From positions 1-25,096 of the forward strand of contig DASRJH010000237.1 of NCBI GenBank assembly GCA_035649575.1: 25,096 nt of DNA. Reading direction: 5' to 3'. This stretch comes from DASVAL01 sp035649575. GTDB taxonomy: Bacteria; Planctomycetota; UBA1135; UBA2386. Positions 16,728-24,376 of the stretch are shown here, piece after piece. A program made the position numbers and the translations under genes. Numbering within the stretch: position 1 is the stretch's first letter; each line of letters opens with the position of its first letter. The notes under the pieces are model-generated. The model searched no databases, had not been told where the DNA came from, and saw only the letters and a list, made by a program, of their open reading frames with translations.

Positions 16728-16803
16728 TGGTGAGGGCGGCAGGGATCGAACCTGCGACCTACGGCTTAAAAGGCCGCTGCTCTACCGGCTGAGCTACGCC
16801 CCC
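16728..16803 (-). tRNA. tRNA-Lys (anticodon UUU)
   Basis: A 76-base gene including an encoded CCA. The acceptor stem GGGGGCG pairs with CGCCCTC (one G-U). The D-arm contains TAGCTCAGCCGGTAGAGCA, the anticodon loop CTTTTAA is closed by GCGGC/GCCGT, and the T-arm contains GGTTCGATCC. The discriminator base is A. It lies between frr and the Trm112-like gene, all on the minus strand. Confidence 0.97.
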
Positions 16804-16933
16804 GATTCAGGGGGCAAGGATAGAACCGCCTCGCCGCGTCCGGCGCAAGAGCCCTGACCCGCCTTGGCTCGACGTTTCTCCTGAGCCTCTCCTGCGCCTC
16901 TCCCTGGGGCCAGAAGCGCGGACAAGCCCGGGG

Positions 16934-17503
16934 TCATCCCTCCATGATCTCCTTGGACTTGGCGCGGAAGGCCTCCTCCATCCTGGTCTCGGCGGCCTTG
17001 AGCTCCTTGTCGAAGACCTCGTGCGCCTTCTTGCACTGGTCCTCGGTGATCTTGCCGTCCTTCTTCATCTGGTCCGCCAGCTTGTTCGCGTCGCGCCGCT
17101 CGTTGCGCAGCGCGACCCGGTTCTGTTCGACGAGATCCTTGACCTTGCCCGCGATCTTCTGCCGCTGCTCGCCAGACAGCGGCGGCATCATGAGCCGCAG
17201 CACCTTGCCGTCGGACTGCGGATTGAGGCCGAGGTCGGACTTCTGGATCGCACGCTCGATCTCCTTCACGACCGGCGGCGTGCTGTCGAACGGCTTGATC
17301 ATGAGCTGGCGCGGTTCGGGCACCGAGATGTGCGCGATCTGCGCCAGCGGCGTCGACGTGCCGTAGTAGTCGACGCGGATCGTGTCGACGAGCGTCGGCG
17401 ACGCGCGGCCCGTGCGGATGCTGCCGAGCTGTTCCTTCAAGTGCTTGAGCGTCTTCTCGATCTTCTGCTTGAGGTCGTTCAGGATCGTGGCGTGTGCTTC
17501 CAT
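16934..17503 (-). CDS. frr: Ribosome recycling factor
   Basis: A 189-residue protein of normal RRF length (about 185). With EF-G it splits the post-termination ribosome. The diagnostic segment GSIRTGRASPTLVDTIRVDY is at 27-46, followed by YYGTSTPLAQIAHISVPEPR and the C-terminal half of the three-helix bundle with LVEQNRVALRNERRDANKLA, including the conserved Arg pair. The ATG at 17501-17503 starts the conserved protein; the frame is open to 17671 but that part is Arg-rich and not family-like. It is the last of the rpsB-tsf-pyrH-frr series but is separated from pyrH by 195 bases holding a strong hairpin and a promoter-like pair, so it may be partly transcribed on its own. Confidence 0.97.
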   Translation of the reverse strand: MEAHATILNDLKQKIEKTLKHLKEQLGSIRTGRASPTLVDTIRVDYYGTSTPLAQIAHISVPEPRQLMIKPFDSTPPVVKEIERAIQKSDLGLNPQSDGKVLRLMMPPLSGEQRQKIAGKVKDLVEQNRVALRNERRDANKLADQMKKDGKITEDQCKKAHEVFDKELKAAETRMEEAFRAKSKEIMEG

Positions 17504-17535
17504 GCGTTCACCGAGGGCGGCAGCCCTGGCAGCGA

Positions 17536-17564
17536 AATGTAGCGCTGCGCTGTGCACTGCCCAA
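17536..17564 (-). promoter_or_regulatory. Candidate frr promoter
   Basis: Read on the minus strand, TTGGGC (17559-17564) and TACATT (17536-17541) are separated by 17 bases. The first box matches three of six and the second four of six consensus positions. The expected transcript start near 17529 lies about 26 bases before the frr ATG. Its place just downstream of a terminator-like hairpin makes it more credible than the boxes alone. Confidence 0.4.
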
Positions 17565-17586
17565 CGGCTGGCGCGGAGAACGCCAC

Positions 17587-17661
17587 AAAAAGCCCACGCG
17601 CTGGCGCCGCAGCGGGGTTGGAGCGTGTTTCGCCGCGCGCGTTTCCCCGCGTTGCGGCGCC
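17587..17661 (-). terminator. Strong hairpin between pyrH and frr, terminator-like
   Basis: GGCGCCGCAGCGGGG (17603-17617) pairs with CCCCGCGTTGCGGCGCC (17645-17661): nine pairs, a two-base bulge, then six pairs, around a 27-base loop. On the pyrH transcript the stem is followed, after 11 bases, by five U residues (17587-17591). The U-run is too far for a textbook intrinsic terminator, so attenuation, mRNA processing or 3'-end protection are alternatives. Confidence 0.4.
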
Positions 17662-17698
17662 GGGGCATCACTGAGCCTGATCGCCTCTCGGGCGGACC

Positions 17699-18448
17699 TC
17701 ACACGACCCAGGTGCCGATGTTCTCGCCGCGCACGGCACGCTCCATGTTTCCCTCGACGAACATGTCGAAGACCATGATCGGCATGCGGTTCTCCATGCA
17801 GAGCGTGAAGGCCGTGCGATCCATCACCTTGAGATCGCGCGCGAGCGCTTCCTGGAAGGCGAGCTGCGCGAACTTCGTGGCACCGGGGTCCTTCCTCGGA
17901 TCCGCCGTGTAGACCCCGTCGACCTTCGTGGCCTTGAAGATCGCATCGACGCCGAGCTCGGTCGCGCGGAGCGCCGACGCCGTGTCCGTCGTGAAGTACG
18001 GATTGCCGGTCCCGCCCGCGAGGATCACGACGCGGCCCTTCTCGAGGTGGCGGATCACGCGGCGCCGGATGTAGGGCTCCATCATGGTGTTCATCTCGAA
18101 CGCGCACGCGGCGCGGGTCGGGATCCCGGCCCGCTCGAGCGCGTCCTGCATCGCGAGCGCGTTGATCGCGGTCGCAAGCATGCCCATGTGATCCGCCGTC
18201 GCGCGGTTCGTGCCGAGCTTCGCGAACTCGGCCCCGCGCAGCAGGTTTCCGCCTCCCACGACGACGGCGACTTCGACGCCGAGCGCGTGAACTCGCGCGA
18301 TCTGGCCCGCGACCCTCGCGACGACCGCGGGCACGACGCCGCCGCCCTCGTCACCGAGACTCTCCCCGCTGATCTTCAGCAGGATGCGCTTGAGGTGCCG
18401 CGGCGGCTGGAGCTGGGGGGACGAGGGCGTGGACGGTGCAGACTTCAT
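17699..18448 (-). CDS. pyrH: UMP kinase
   Basis: A 249-residue bacterial UMP kinase of the amino-acid-kinase fold, which phosphorylates UMP to UDP in pyrimidine nucleotide synthesis as a hexamer. Signatures: KRILLKISGESLGDE near the N-terminus (ATP-binding lysine and glycine loop), VVVGGGNLLRG (UMP binding), NRATADHMGMLAT, VVILAGGTGNPYFTTDTAS (phosphate-binding and UMP contacts) and TKVDGVYTADPRKDP, the hallmark of the family. The N-terminus has about 18 extra Pro/Ser-rich residues before the kinase fold. It lies 79 bases after tsf on the same strand, the usual gene order, and is followed by a strong hairpin before frr. Confidence 0.98.
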   Translation of the reverse strand: MKSAPSTPSSPQLQPPRHLKRILLKISGESLGDEGGGVVPAVVARVAGQIARVHALGVEVAVVVGGGNLLRGAEFAKLGTNRATADHMGMLATAINALAMQDALERAGIPTRAACAFEMNTMMEPYIRRRVIRHLEKGRVVILAGGTGNPYFTTDTASALRATELGVDAIFKATKVDGVYTADPRKDPGATKFAQLAFQEALARDLKVMDRTAFTLCMENRMPIMVFDMFVEGNMERAVRGENIGTWVV

Positions 18449-18527
18449 ATGGTTTGGCCATCGCGGCCTTCACGCCGATCGCGAAGCACCGTCGATGTGG
18501 CCAACAAGCCTATCCGCCGGCCCGCGA

Positions 18528-19145
18528 TCAGCCACCCAGCTCCATGCGAACGAAGCGCCGGACCTGGATGTTCTCGCCGATCTTGCCGACGAGTTGGTGC
18601 CGCTTCTGCTCGACGGTCTGCGCGTCGCCCTGGCCGGTCGGATCGACGAACTGCGCCTCGAGCAGGCACTTCTCGGCGAAGAACTTCTCCATGCGGCCTT
18701 CGACGGCCTTGTCGATGACCTGCTGCGGCTTGCCCTTCATCGTCTGCAACGTCTGCGCGAGCACGATCTCGCGCTCCTTGTCGACGAGCGCCTTGTCCAC
18801 TTGCTCGCGGTTGACGAACGCGAGCGGCGGAACGGTCGCCGCGACCGTGAAGCACGCGCCCTTGCCGAACGCGTTGAACTCCTCGTTCTTCGCGACGAAG
18901 TCCGTCTCGCAGACGATCTCGACGATCACCGCGATCTTGCCGGTGAAGTGCTGGTACGTGAACAGCTTGCCTTCCTTGACCTCGCGGCTGGCGGCCTTGT
19001 CGGCGATCTGCTTGCCCTTCTTGCGCAGGACGTCCTTCGCCTTCTCTTTGTCGCCTTTCGTCTCCTGCAGCGCCGCCTTGCAGTCCATCATCGGCGCGCC
19101 GGTCTCCGCGCGCAGCTGCGCGACCATCTTGGCATCGATTTCCAT
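18528..19145 (-). CDS. tsf: Elongation factor Ts
   Basis: A 205-residue short-form EF-Ts (Thermus-like length), the nucleotide exchange factor for EF-Tu. The UBA-like N-terminus reads MVAQLRAETGAPMMDCKAAL, with family 'R..TGA.mmDcK.AL'. The EF-Tu-contacting loop is ETDFVAKNEEF, and one core dimerisation-type subdomain follows. The ATG at 19143-19145 is preceded by a clear GAGGA eight bases upstream, one of the few good Shine-Dalgarno sequences here. Short hairpins lie in the 146-base gap after rpsB. It should be co-transcribed with rpsB from the upstream promoter, and pyrH follows. Confidence 0.97.
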   Translation of the reverse strand: MEIDAKMVAQLRAETGAPMMDCKAALQETKGDKEKAKDVLRKKGKQIADKAASREVKEGKLFTYQHFTGKIAVIVEIVCETDFVAKNEEFNAFGKGACFTVAATVPPLAFVNREQVDKALVDKEREIVLAQTLQTMKGKPQQVIDKAVEGRMEKFFAEKCLLEAQFVDPTGQGDAQTVEQKRHQLVGKIGENIQVRRFVRMELGG

Positions 19146-19167
19146 TGGTGATTCCTCGTGTGGAGCA

Positions 19168-19215
19168 GGCTCGAAGGCGAGCCCGCCGATCCTGTCTGGC
19201 CAGGCTGAGGCTGGC
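19168..19215 (-). promoter_or_regulatory. Two short hairpins in the tsf leader
   Basis: GGCTCG/CGAGCC around a four-base loop (19168-19183) and GCCAG/CTGGC around a seven-base loop (19199-19215) lie 22-70 bases upstream of the tsf start. The nearer one sits just 5' of the Shine-Dalgarno. They may affect translation or mRNA processing between rpsB and tsf. Short GC-rich stems also arise by chance in this genome. Confidence 0.25.
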
Positions 19216-19291
19216 ATCAACACACTGCGTGTTTCCTGAAACCGCGATCCGCCGCGGCCGCGAGCATACGGCCCGCCGACCGAGCCAGCTG

Positions 19292-20266
19292 CTATTCCGG
19301 GGGCGTAGGAGCCTCCGCGGCGTCCGCACTTTCGGCCTTGTCCGAACCGATCGAGACCACGTCCGCGTGGGGCGCCGCCGCGGCCCCGCGGCCGCCGAAA
19401 CCACCACCCGGAGGACCGCGACGGCCGCCGCCGCCGGGCCCGCCCCGGCGACCGCCACCACCGCCACCACCGCGCCCGCCGCCGCCACCGCCGTCGCGGC
19501 CCTCCGAGCGTCGCCCGGGCGCCTGGCGGTTGCGAACGTCTTCCGCGGCGGCGCGCTGCGCATCGCGCAGCGTCCCCTCGTCGCATTGCTGGCGGCCCTC
19601 GATGATCGAGTCCGCCAACTTGCTGAGCACGAGCTGCACCGAGCTCATCGCGTCGTCGTTGGCCGGGATCACGATGTCCGCGAACGTCGGATCGCAGTCG
19701 GTGTCGAGCACGCAGAGCACCGGCACGTTCATGCGCTTGGCCTCGCGCATCGCGTTGTCCTCGCGCCGCGGGTCGACCACGATCAGCGCGCCGGGCAGAC
19801 CGTGCAGGTCGCGCACGCCCTCGAGGTTGCGGCGGATGCGCTTCATCTCGCGGCGCATCGACGACTGGTCCTTCTTCTTGTACTTCTCGATGCCGCCGGT
19901 CGTCTCGAGCTGCTCGAGCTCGAGCAGCCGCGCGAGACGCTCGCGCACCGTGGCGAAGTTCGTCAGCGTGCCGCCGATCCAGCGCTCGGTCACGGGTGGC
20001 ATGCCGCACCGCTTCGCCTCGGCTTCCACCACGGGGCGGATCTGCTTCTTCGTGCCGAGGAACATGATCTGCGCGCCGATCGCCGCGAGGCTGCGCAGGA
20101 AGTGTGTCGCGCGGTAGAGCCCCTTGATCGTCTCCTCGAGATTGATCACGTGGATCTTGTGCCGCTTCCCGTGGATGTATGGCTTCATCTTGGGGTTCCA
20201 GCGACTGGCCTGGTGGCCGTAGTGGACCCCGGAGTCGATCAATTCTTGGACGGTGACTAGCGGCAC
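19292..20266 (-). CDS. rpsB: Ribosomal protein uS2 with Gly/Arg-rich tail
   Basis: A 324-residue small-subunit protein that binds 16S rRNA helices near the platform and helps hold bS1. The conserved core is clear: VTVQELIDSGVHYGHQASRW at the start, GKRHKIHVINLEET, FLGTKKQ, RWIGGTLTNF, LPGALIVVDPRRE and ADIVIPANDDA to about residue 230. Beyond 250 the protein adds an unusual tail: an Arg/Gly-rich block at 257-293 (DNA 19388-19498) and then an acidic Ala-rich end. Typical uS2 stops near 230-260. The start is a GTG at 20264-20266, with AGGAG ten bases upstream; the frame stays open to 20416, but that part overlaps the promoter. First gene of the rpsB-tsf-pyrH cluster. Confidence 0.97.
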   Translation of the reverse strand: MPLVTVQELIDSGVHYGHQASRWNPKMKPYIHGKRHKIHVINLEETIKGLYRATHFLRSLAAIGAQIMFLGTKKQIRPVVEAEAKRCGMPPVTERWIGGTLTNFATVRERLARLLELEQLETTGGIEKYKKKDQSSMRREMKRIRRNLEGVRDLHGLPGALIVVDPRREDNAMREAKRMNVPVLCVLDTDCDPTFADIVIPANDDAMSSVQLVLSKLADSIIEGRQQCDEGTLRDAQRAAAEDVRNRQAPGRRSEGRDGGGGGGRGGGGGGGRRGGPGGGGRRGPPGGGFGGRGAAAAPHADVVSIGSDKAESADAAEAPTPPE

Positions 20267-20346
20267 TGGCTTAGGGCTCCTGGCCTGCGTGGATGTTGCC
20301 CGACGGGACTGGTCTCTGCGATCGGAGGAGTAATGAAGGGCGGAGG

Positions 20347-20374
20347 AGTCTAGGGACGCTGGGGGGCGGGTCAA
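20347..20374 (-). promoter_or_regulatory. Sigma-70-like promoter of rpsB
   Basis: On the minus strand TTGACC (20369-20374) and TAGACT (20347-20352) are 16 bases apart, the best promoter match in the window (five of six at -35, four of six at -10). The expected start near 20340 gives an rpsB leader of about 75 bases (20267-20340), long enough for autoregulatory structure, which is known for uS2 in other bacteria. Confidence 0.6.
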
Positions 20375-20423
20375 GACTCGAGTGCCAGCGGCAAGCGCGG
20401 CAGCTCCCGATGCCAAGGTGAAG

Positions 20424-20494
20424 AAGGCGAGAACGGCATCTCGTTCGCCTTACCGGGCATCAGAGCAAGCCACTTGCCGGCACTACGGTAAGGC
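20424..20494. repeat. Nested inverted repeats between rpsB and the diguanylate cyclase
   Basis: Three pairings overlap in the 399-base gap between divergent genes. AAGGCGA-GA-ACG (20424-20435) pairs with CGTTCGCCTT (20442-20451). GCCTTACCG (20447-20455) is a perfect nine-base inverted repeat with CGGTAAGGC (20486-20494). CTTGCCG (20473-20479) pairs with CGGTAAG (20486-20492, one G-U). The arms share bases, so the stems exclude one another, as in attenuators; as DNA they could be operator half-sites. The rest of the gap holds the rpsB promoter and leader, a 14-base tandem repeat and nothing else I recognise. Confidence 0.5.
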
Positions 20495-20578
20495 CTGTCC
20501 TCGCGCACCGGTGCCGCTACACTGCCCGGCGTTCCGCATCCCTCAACGCGAGCCCGTGCTCGCATCCGGTGGCACGTC

Positions 20579-20606
20579 CGAGCACCCAGTTTCGAGCACC
20601 CAGTGG
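20579..20606. repeat. Two tandem copies of a 14-base unit
   Basis: CGAGCACCCAGTTT is followed directly by CGAGCACCCAGTGG. The two copies agree in 12 of 14 positions. They lie 60-87 bases before the diguanylate cyclase ATG. A duplicated binding site or simple replication slippage are both possible. Confidence 0.7.
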
Positions 20607-20665
20607 AGAGCCCAAAGCTACCAACCCCTCCCCTCCCCGCCGGCCCCCTCCACGACCCCGAGCGG

Positions 20666-21646
20666 ATGGCCGTCAATCCCTCCTCCCCAGCACCGCACTC
20701 GGCCTTGCGCAGCGTCATCGTCGTGATGAACCACAACCGCGACGATCTCGCCGAGCTCAACGCGGCGCTGGCCCGTAGCGGCTACGAAGTCCACGTCGGG
20801 GATTCGCTGGCCCAGAGCCACCGCATGGTCAGTCAGGTGCGGCCGGACCTCGTGGTCCTCAATCCCCTCGTGTTGTGCGCCGGCGGCGTCGAGCTCGAGC
20901 TGCTCGAAGGGCTGCAAGGCGAGCACGGCGAGGACGTGGTGCCGGTGCTGCTGCTCGTCGACGACCTCAAGGCCCTCGCCGAGGCGCGGCAGGCGAAGCT
21001 GCCGTTCCGCGACTTCGTGCTGAAGCCCTGTTCGCCCGCCGAGTGCCTGCAGCGCGTGGAGTTCGCGCTGCAGACGCGCTCGCGCATCCACGGCCTGCAG
21101 CAGCGCGCGCGTCAGCTCGAGAGCCAGGTCAGCGTCGACTTCAAGACCGGGCTCACGTCCGAGTTCCACATGAAGCGCATCCTCGGCCTCGAGTGGAAGC
21201 GCGCCCAGCGGCACCAGAACCCCCTCTCGCTGCTGCTGATCGACGTCGACAACTTCAAGTCGGTCAACGACACGACCGAGTACGCGTTCGGCGACGAGGT
21301 GCTGCGCCGCGTCGCCGAGGCGCTGCACGGCACGGTGCGCGAGACCGACTTCGCCGCGCGCTTCGGCGGCGACGAATTCTGCGTGCTGCTGCCGCAGACG
21401 AGCCCGGCCGAAGCCGTGCAGACCGCGCTGCGTATCCGCCAGCGCATCGCGGGCACGGTCGTGCAGAGCGGCAACTTCCAGCGTCAGGTCACGGTGTCGA
21501 TCGGCGTCGACAGCTACGACGGCCGTTCGGCCAGCAGCATCGATCACCTGCGCCGCAATGCGAACCGCGCGCTGCAGGAGGCGAAGCGGCGCGGCAAGAA
21601 CCAGGTGTGGTTGTACTCGGGCAAGGAAGCGAGCAGCGAAACCTGA
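20666..21646 (+). CDS. Diguanylate cyclase with degenerate receiver domain
   Basis: A 326-residue protein predicted to make cyclic di-GMP from two GTP. Residues 15-135 have the receiver fold, but its phosphorylation site is lost: the acidic pair is replaced in VIVVMNHNRDDL (18-28), and the acceptor Asp is Asn66 in DLVVLNPLVL; the switch lysine survives in FVLKPCSP (Lys120). A short coiled linker follows (135-158). The GGDEF domain (about 159-318) is intact, with LIDVDNFKSVND for metal and substrate, the active site RFGGDEF (GGDEF 234-238) and an inhibitory I-site RETD (225-228) placed five residues before it. Activity should therefore be product-inhibited. An in-frame GTG at 20603 is an alternative start. 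It diverges from rpsB and converges on the histidine kinase gene 24 bases away. Confidence 0.92.
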   Translation: MAVNPSSPAPHSALRSVIVVMNHNRDDLAELNAALARSGYEVHVGDSLAQSHRMVSQVRPDLVVLNPLVLCAGGVELELLEGLQGEHGEDVVPVLLLVDDLKALAEARQAKLPFRDFVLKPCSPAECLQRVEFALQTRSRIHGLQQRARQLESQVSVDFKTGLTSEFHMKRILGLEWKRAQRHQNPLSLLLIDVDNFKSVNDTTEYAFGDEVLRRVAEALHGTVRETDFAARFGGDEFCVLLPQTSPAEAVQTALRIRQRIAGTVVQSGNFQRQVTVSIGVDSYDGRSASSIDHLRRNANRALQEAKRRGKNQVWLYSGKEASSET

Positions 21647-21670
21647 CCGGGCGCCGCGACGCGGGGCCGC

Positions 21671-23155
21671 TCACGCGACCGCGGGCAGCACGATGTGGAC
21701 CTTGAAGCCTTCGCCGAGACGCGAATCCACGGTGATGTCGCCGCCGTGGTTGCGCACGATCGAGTAGCTGATGAACATGCCGAGCCCGCTCGCGTCGGGG
21801 CGGTCCTTCTTGCTGAAGAACGGATCGAATACGCGCGGCAGATCCTGCGGGTCCATGCCGGGTCCGTCGTCGTCGACGTGCAGGTGGACCTTGTCCGAGA
21901 GCCTGTAGGCCCGCACCTCGACGCGGCCGTTCGCCCTCTTCTGCATCGCATCGAGCGAGTTGAGCAGCAGGTTCAACATGACCTGCTGGATCTCGTACGC
22001 GTCGCCGTGCACGGACGGCAGACCCGGCGCGAGGTCGACGTCGAGCGACACGTGCTGCTTCTGGAGCCGGTGATCGACGAGCGCGCGCGCCCCTTCGATC
22101 GCGGTCGCGAGCGAGAACCGGCTCGCCGTGACGTTGCGCGGCGAGAAGTCGAGCAGGCGGGACGTCGTGCGGGCGATGCGCTGCAGGCCGTCCTGCACGA
22201 GCTTCAGGTAGACGATCTGCTTGTCCGTGAGCCCGGGCACCTGCAACAGCCGGTTGACGGCGTTCTGCATGCCGCCGATCGGGTTGTTGATCTCGTGCGC
22301 GACTCCGGCAGCCAGCGTGCCCATGCTGGCCAGGCGCGCACTGAGCACGAGCGCGCGTTCCTTCTGCTTGGTCTGCTCGACCGCGTCCTGCACGGCGCGC
22401 TCGAGGGTCTTCGTGTAATCCTCGACCTGCGCGGCCATGCGATTGAACGTGCTCACGACCGGGGCGAGCTCCATGAGGCCCTGGCGCTCGGGCAGGCGCA
22501 CGTCGTAGCGGCCCCTGCCCACGGCGGCGGCGGCCTCGCCGAGCGCTTGCAGCGGCCGCCGGATCGTGCGCCTCACGGCCCAGAACAGCACGACGCCGAA
22601 CAGGAGCGTCGCGGCGGCGACGCCGAGCACCGAGGTCCACAGCGGCAGCGATTTCGGCAGGACAGGCCGGACCTTCGGCAGGAACCACAAGTGGCCCACG
22701 ACGGCGCCGTCCTGGCGCAGCGCGTAGCAGAAGCCACCCGCGACGGGCAGCACGTCGTCCACCCCGCGTGCCTGCACCATGCCGGCCACGATCAGATCGT
22801 GCGGAAACAGGTCGGGGTCGCGATGCACGGCGCCGTGCGGATTCAGGTAGACCGTGTCGTAGGGTGGGCGGCCGCTCGTGACGATCACGTCTTCGTACAT
22901 CTCGCGCATCGTGGGATGCATGAGCAGCTTCCTGACCTGCGTCGCGTCGGCCGCCGGGGCTGCCGCGTCGCTGACCGCCTTCGGCGTGTAGACGCGTTCG
23001 AGCTCCGTGAACGACCCCTGCACGCCCTCCTTCAGCTCCTTGCTGGCGTTGGCGAACCAGCTCTGCTGTGCTGAGTGCACGACGACCTGCACGGTTCCCA
23101 CCGTGACCGCGTTGATCGCCAGCGCGAGCAGCAGGATGCGCCAGGCGAGCGACAC
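21671..23155 (-). CDS. Sensor histidine kinase with HAMP domain
   Basis: A 494-residue membrane kinase. Membrane segments at about 5-26 and 172-194 flank an exported sensor region of some 145 residues. HAMP follows (195-247, TIRRPLQALGEAAAAVGRGR), then a short coil, then the HisKA phosphoacceptor GVAHEINNPIGG (His287). The catalytic domain has an N box QVMLNLLLNSLDAM (391-404), G1 DDDGPGM, F box VFDPFFSKK and G2 GLGMFIS. No receiver is fused and no response regulator gene is in view. The start is a GTG at 23153-23155, one base after the GspF-type gene's stop, so translation is almost certainly coupled to it. The sensed signal is unknown. Confidence 0.95.
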   Translation of the reverse strand: MSLAWRILLLALAINAVTVGTVQVVVHSAQQSWFANASKELKEGVQGSFTELERVYTPKAVSDAAAPAADATQVRKLLMHPTMREMYEDVIVTSGRPPYDTVYLNPHGAVHRDPDLFPHDLIVAGMVQARGVDDVLPVAGGFCYALRQDGAVVGHLWFLPKVRPVLPKSLPLWTSVLGVAAATLLFGVVLFWAVRRTIRRPLQALGEAAAAVGRGRYDVRLPERQGLMELAPVVSTFNRMAAQVEDYTKTLERAVQDAVEQTKQKERALVLSARLASMGTLAAGVAHEINNPIGGMQNAVNRLLQVPGLTDKQIVYLKLVQDGLQRIARTTSRLLDFSPRNVTASRFSLATAIEGARALVDHRLQKQHVSLDVDLAPGLPSVHGDAYEIQQVMLNLLLNSLDAMQKRANGRVEVRAYRLSDKVHLHVDDDGPGMDPQDLPRVFDPFFSKKDRPDASGLGMFISYSIVRNHGGDITVDSRLGEGFKVHIVLPAVA

Positions 23156-23156
23156 G

Positions 23157-24341
23157 CTACCTCTTCGTGCTCATCTGCTGCATCATCGTGATCAGCGGCA
23201 TGAACAGCGCGAAGACGATGAAGCCGACGGCCACCGCCATGACGACGAGCAGGATCGGCTCGATCAGCTTGAACGTCGTCTCGACCGTGCGGTCGACTTC
23301 GGCCTCGTAGCGGTCGGCGACCTTCGCGAGCATGCGGTCGAGCTCACCGGTCTGTTCGCCGACGTCGACCATGTTCACGACGATGTCGTCGAACATGTGG
23401 CTCTCGCCCATCGGAACCGCGAAGCCGGCGCCCTCGCGGATCGACGCCTGCACCATGCCGACGGCCGAACGCATGTGCACGTTGTTCGTCGAGGCCGACA
23501 GGATGTCGAGCGCTTCGAGGTGCGGCACGCCGCTCTGGATCAGCGTGCCGAACGTGCGTGCGAACCGCGCGACGAGGCTCTTGTGCACGAGCTTGCCGAA
23601 CAGCGGAACGTGCAGCGCGAACTTGTGCATGAGACTGCGGTAGCCGAGCACCTTGGCCATCAACAGGCGGTGCAGAGCGACCACGAGCACGACGCCGAGC
23701 ATGTAGGTCCACCACCATGCCTTCATGTGGTCGCCGATGCTCATGACGAGTTCCGTGGTCCAGTGCAGCGAGTTCTTGCCGAGCGAGTCGAACACGGCCT
23801 TGAACTTCGGGATCACGAACGCGAACACGAGCATCAACACGGCCAGCGCGACGGTCAGGATCGCGACCGGGTAGGCGAGTGCACCCTTCACGCGCGATTT
23901 GATCGCCTCGCTCTGCGTCAGGAAGGCGCTCAGGCGGTTCAGGATCTCCTCCTGCACACCGCCCGCTTCGCCCGCGCGCACCATGTTCGTGTAGAGCGGG
24001 TCGAAGACCAGCTCGAACTTGGCCATGGCCTCCGACAACGCGGTGCCGCCTTCGACGTCGTCGACGAGCGACGCCACGATGCGCTTCATCGGACCCTGCG
24101 GCAGCTGGCCCTCGAGGATGCGCAGGCTCTTGGTGATCGGGATGCCGGCGTCCAACAACACGGCGATCTGGCTCGTGAACTCGGCGAGCACGCGCGGCTT
24201 GACGCGGTTGCGGCGCGAGAACAGACCCGGCGCCGCCCCAGTGCTGCCGCCGCCGCCCGTGGGCACCATGGCGGCAGTCGTCTTCGGAACAGGGAGTTTG
24301 CGCTGGAGTTTCTTTGGCATCGGAATCGAGAGGGCCTGCAT
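23157..24341 (-). CDS. GspF/PilC-type type II secretion or pilus inner-membrane protein
   Basis: A 394-residue T2SF-family protein. After a basic N-terminus of about 50 residues come two homologous cytoplasmic F domains: FTSQIAVLLDAGIPITKSLR ... ALAYPVAILTVALAVLMLVF, and FARTFGTLIQSGVPHLEALD ... MVDVGEQTGELDRML. Three membrane segments follow the usual F-protein pattern, the last in KLIEPILLVVMAVAVGFIVF. Such proteins form the membrane platform that couples an assembly ATPase to pseudopilin or pilin export. No GspE, GspG or pilin gene lies in the window, so its partners are elsewhere. An ATG seven codons inward (24320) is an alternative start. It begins 35 bases after the PP2C gene and runs straight into the histidine kinase gene. 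Confidence 0.93.
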   Translation of the reverse strand: MQALSIPMPKKLQRKLPVPKTTAAMVPTGGGGSTGAAPGLFSRRNRVKPRVLAEFTSQIAVLLDAGIPITKSLRILEGQLPQGPMKRIVASLVDDVEGGTALSEAMAKFELVFDPLYTNMVRAGEAGGVQEEILNRLSAFLTQSEAIKSRVKGALAYPVAILTVALAVLMLVFAFVIPKFKAVFDSLGKNSLHWTTELVMSIGDHMKAWWWTYMLGVVLVVALHRLLMAKVLGYRSLMHKFALHVPLFGKLVHKSLVARFARTFGTLIQSGVPHLEALDILSASTNNVHMRSAVGMVQASIREGAGFAVPMGESHMFDDIVVNMVDVGEQTGELDRMLAKVADRYEAEVDRTVETTFKLIEPILLVVMAVAVGFIVFALFMPLITMMQQMSTKR

Positions 24342-24376
24342 CGTTGCGCATTCCGCGCCCGCAGGCAACGGGGGCG

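Noticed and set aside
19388..19498. CCGCCG-type low-complexity DNA considered as a non-coding repeat array
   Set aside because: The triplets stay in the rpsB frame and encode the Gly/Arg tail, so it is treated as coding sequence.
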